From: Spirochaetaceae bacterium
GTDB lineage: Bacteria; Spirochaetota; Spirochaetia; Treponematales; Breznakiellaceae
NCBI GenBank assembly: GCA_031255315.1
Contig: JAIRSS010000239.1
Coordinates: forward strand, 1-8,179
Length of the DNA stretch: 8,179 nt
Reading direction: 5' to 3'
Shown here: positions 7,309 through 8,179 of the stretch, piece after piece
Position numbering within the stretch: position 1 is the stretch's first letter
Layout of the letters: every line of letters begins with the position of its first letter
Translations under genes and position numbers: made by a program
Notes under the pieces: model-generated
Told to the model about the DNA's origin: nothing
The model's database searches: none
What the model saw: only the letters and a program-made list of their open reading frames with translations

Positions 7309-7325
7309 CCCGCGCGTTATGCGGG
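7309..7325. repeat. Inverted repeat downstream of mutL, possible hairpin
   Basis: CCCGC (7309-7313) and GCGGG (7321-7325) flank a 7-nt loop, 34 bp after the mutL stop. The position would suit a terminator or mRNA 3'-end stem, but there is no following T-run and the stem is only 5 bp. Confidence 0.35.
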
Positions 7326-7510
7326 GAATGTTCTAAAATCATTGTATCAAACATAGTCTCCCGAAAACCAGACATTTAAAGAACGCACGGAAAAGTATAT
7401 CACCCCGGACAGATCTTGGGAATTTCTCTGCGTTTATCGTTGCGGCTGTTTACGACAGTTTGCCATGGGAATGAAGCGCAACGGAATGACCTAGGCAAAC
7501 CGTAGACCGA

Positions 7511-7526
7511 GCCGCCTACCGGCGGC
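7511..7526. repeat. Perfect 6-bp GC hairpin
   Basis: GCCGCC (7511-7516) and GGCGGC (7521-7526) enclose a TACC loop. The stem is entirely G:C and should be stable as RNA or single-stranded DNA. It lies 5 nt before another hairpin, on the GC-rich side of the composition break. Confidence 0.55.
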
Positions 7527-7530
7527 GAAG

Positions 7531-7551
7531 CGCATACAGTCCTGTTATGCG
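7531..7551. repeat. CGCATA/TATGCG inverted repeat at the edge of the AT-rich islet
   Basis: CGCATA (7531-7536) pairs with TATGCG (7546-7551) around CAGTCCTGT; two more pairs (C7537-G7544, A7538-T7543) are possible if T7545 is bulged. It is the last structured element before the AT-rich segment and contains one copy of the GTTATGCG octamer. It could be a transcription-related hairpin or a recombination-type dyad; neither is proven. Confidence 0.45.
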
Positions 7552-7593
7552 AAATTGGGGCTAAAATTTATAGAAAAAATGCAATAAAACATA

Positions 7594-7622
7594 TTGACAA
7601 AATAAATTATTTATGATAAAGT
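7594..7622 (+). promoter_or_regulatory. Predicted sigma70-type promoter for the DinB-type gene
   Basis: A perfect -35 box TTGACA (7594-7599) is followed after 17 bp by TAAAGT (7617-7622), four of six matches to the -10 consensus. Transcription would start near 7629, just before the GGAGG ribosome binding site. The islet therefore carries its own expression signals and need not rely on the mutL operon. Confidence 0.6.
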
Positions 7623-7632
7623 TCATAATATT

Positions 7633-7637
7633 GGAGG
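7633..7637 (+). promoter_or_regulatory. Ribosome binding site that fixes the DinB-type start
   Basis: GGAGG sits 5 nt before ATG 7643. The in-frame ATG at 7613 lies upstream of this site, partly before the predicted -10 box, and would not be in the transcript, so the shorter start is preferred. Confidence 0.75.
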
Positions 7638-7642
7638 ATGAA

Positions 7643-8158
7643 ATGGATAAAAATACTTTTGAACTTTTGGCAAAATACAATATGGAAGTAAATCAACAAA
7701 TGAACGACATAATAAAAACGCTTTCGGAAGAAGAATGGAATGAAAAATTCTCTGGATATTTTAAATCTATACATGAATTATGTTCTCATATATTTATTGC
7801 AGACTATAGAATGTTTAAGAATTTTAAATCGGTATGTATTATAGATAATTTAAGCGACACATATTTTAATAAAGAGCATACTTATAAAGAAACATTATTT
7901 GACAGTATAAATGAATATATTACAAAAAGAGTTCAATTGGATAATATACTTATTGATTTTGTGAAAAAAATGACCCCGGCAGACTTAAATAAGAATATGA
8001 AGCATATAACTTCAAATGGAGCAGGTCTTGAGAAAAAATTAGAATTATTTTTAACAACCATATTTAATCATGAAACACATCATAGAGGAATGATTTCATT
8101 GTATTTGGAAATGTTGGGAAAGGAAAATGATTTCAGTAGGTTTATTGATTATGTATAA
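7643..8158 (+). CDS. DinB/YfiT-type four-helix metalloprotein, AT-rich and probably acquired
   Basis: The 171-residue product resembles the DinB/YfiT superfamily, small four-helix-bundle proteins that bind a divalent metal through three histidines. Some members are thiol-dependent S-transferases and others are damage-inducible proteins of unknown function. The likely ligands are visible: H49 in the IHELCSHIFIADYRM stretch (43-57) and H143 plus H147 in FNHETHHRGMISLYLEMLG (141-159), the family's late-helix HxxxH pattern. No signal peptide or membrane segment is seen, so it should be cytoplasmic. Codon use is strongly A/T-biased (AAA, ATA, TTA, AAT), unlike the GC-rich genes to its left, and it stands alone behind its own promoter; this suggests horizontal acquisition. 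The 21 bases after its stop contain no further gene before the window ends. Reaction and substrate are unknown. Confidence 0.82.
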   Translation: MDKNTFELLAKYNMEVNQQMNDIIKTLSEEEWNEKFSGYFKSIHELCSHIFIADYRMFKNFKSVCIIDNLSDTYFNKEHTYKETLFDSINEYITKRVQLDNILIDFVKKMTPADLNKNMKHITSNGAGLEKKLELFLTTIFNHETHHRGMISLYLEMLGKENDFSRFIDYV

Positions 8159-8179
8159 ATAAATAATGGAGTACGCCCC

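Larger units (their letters stand above)
7276..7593. other. Intergenic region between mutL and the DinB-type gene, no gene called
   Basis: I find no gene I would call here. The first 280 bp are of mixed to GC-rich composition and then turn abruptly AT-rich near 7561. A plus-strand frame is open for 45 codons at 7357-7494 but has no usable start, so it is at best a remnant. Several inverted repeats are present (7309-7325, 7511-7526, 7531-7551). The octamer GTTATGCG occurs twice (7316-7323 and 7544-7551), 228 bp apart. No hairpin followed by a T-run is seen, so the mutL operon terminator is not evident. Confidence 0.5.

Noticed and set aside
7276..7345. Rho-independent terminator after mutL
   Set aside because: The only nearby hairpin (7309-7325) has a 5-bp stem and is followed by mixed sequence rather than a T-run.
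7476..7550. Calling a definite integron attC site
   Set aside because: GTTATGC and GCGCAAC cores are suitably spaced, but the inner arms do not pair and no integrase or second cassette is visible, so it is kept only as a hypothesis.
7613..7642. Upstream in-frame ATG adding 10 residues to the DinB-type protein
   Set aside because: It lies before the GGAGG ribosome binding site and overlaps the spacer and -10 region of the predicted promoter, so it would not be transcribed.
1..8179. CRISPR array, tRNA, rRNA or insertion sequence
   Set aside because: I saw no regularly spaced repeats, no cloverleaf-like tRNA sequence, no rRNA segment and no transposase frame on either strand.

Overview
The window looks like chromosome of a moderately GC-rich spirochaete, most likely a Treponema relative of the termite-gut type. 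This is an inference from the gene set (a FapA/DUF342 protein, an exonuclease VII operon ending in an endonuclease-type MutL), a TTG start and the mixed base composition; no rRNA or marker gene in the window settles it.

Region by region: (1) 1-2027, minus strand, holds a two-gene unit: a PAP2-superfamily membrane phosphatase followed 10 bp later by mnmE, whose C-terminal part runs off the left edge. (2) 2028-2365 is a divergent intergenic region with one sigma70-type promoter firing each way and several short inverted repeats between them. (3) 2366-3877, plus strand, is a FapA/DUF342-family protein that starts at TTG behind a T8 tract. (4) 3960-7275 is a tight DNA-repair operon, xseA-xseB-mutL. 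The first two genes overlap by 4 bp and 2 bp separate the last two. It probably has its own promoter directly abutting the xseA start, so xseA may be leaderless. (5) 7276-7593 is a non-coding, partly GC-rich stretch with hairpins and no convincing gene. (6) 7594-8158 is a strikingly AT-rich DinB/YfiT-type gene with its own promoter and ribosome binding site, unlike everything to its left and probably acquired horizontally.

Functionally, exonuclease VII (XseA+XseB) degrades single-stranded DNA and is one of the exonucleases that can act in methyl-directed mismatch repair. This MutL carries the C-terminal nicking-endonuclease motifs of bacteria that lack MutH, so the three co-transcribed genes plausibly supply nicking and excision for mismatch repair. 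mnmE (tRNA wobble-uridine modification) and the PAP2 protein are housekeeping genes without an obvious link to that operon. I see no clearly new system. The most unusual part is the right end, where a GC-rich hairpin block meets the AT-rich islet, with a short GGGGC/GCCCC inverted repeat at the islet's left edge and at the window end.
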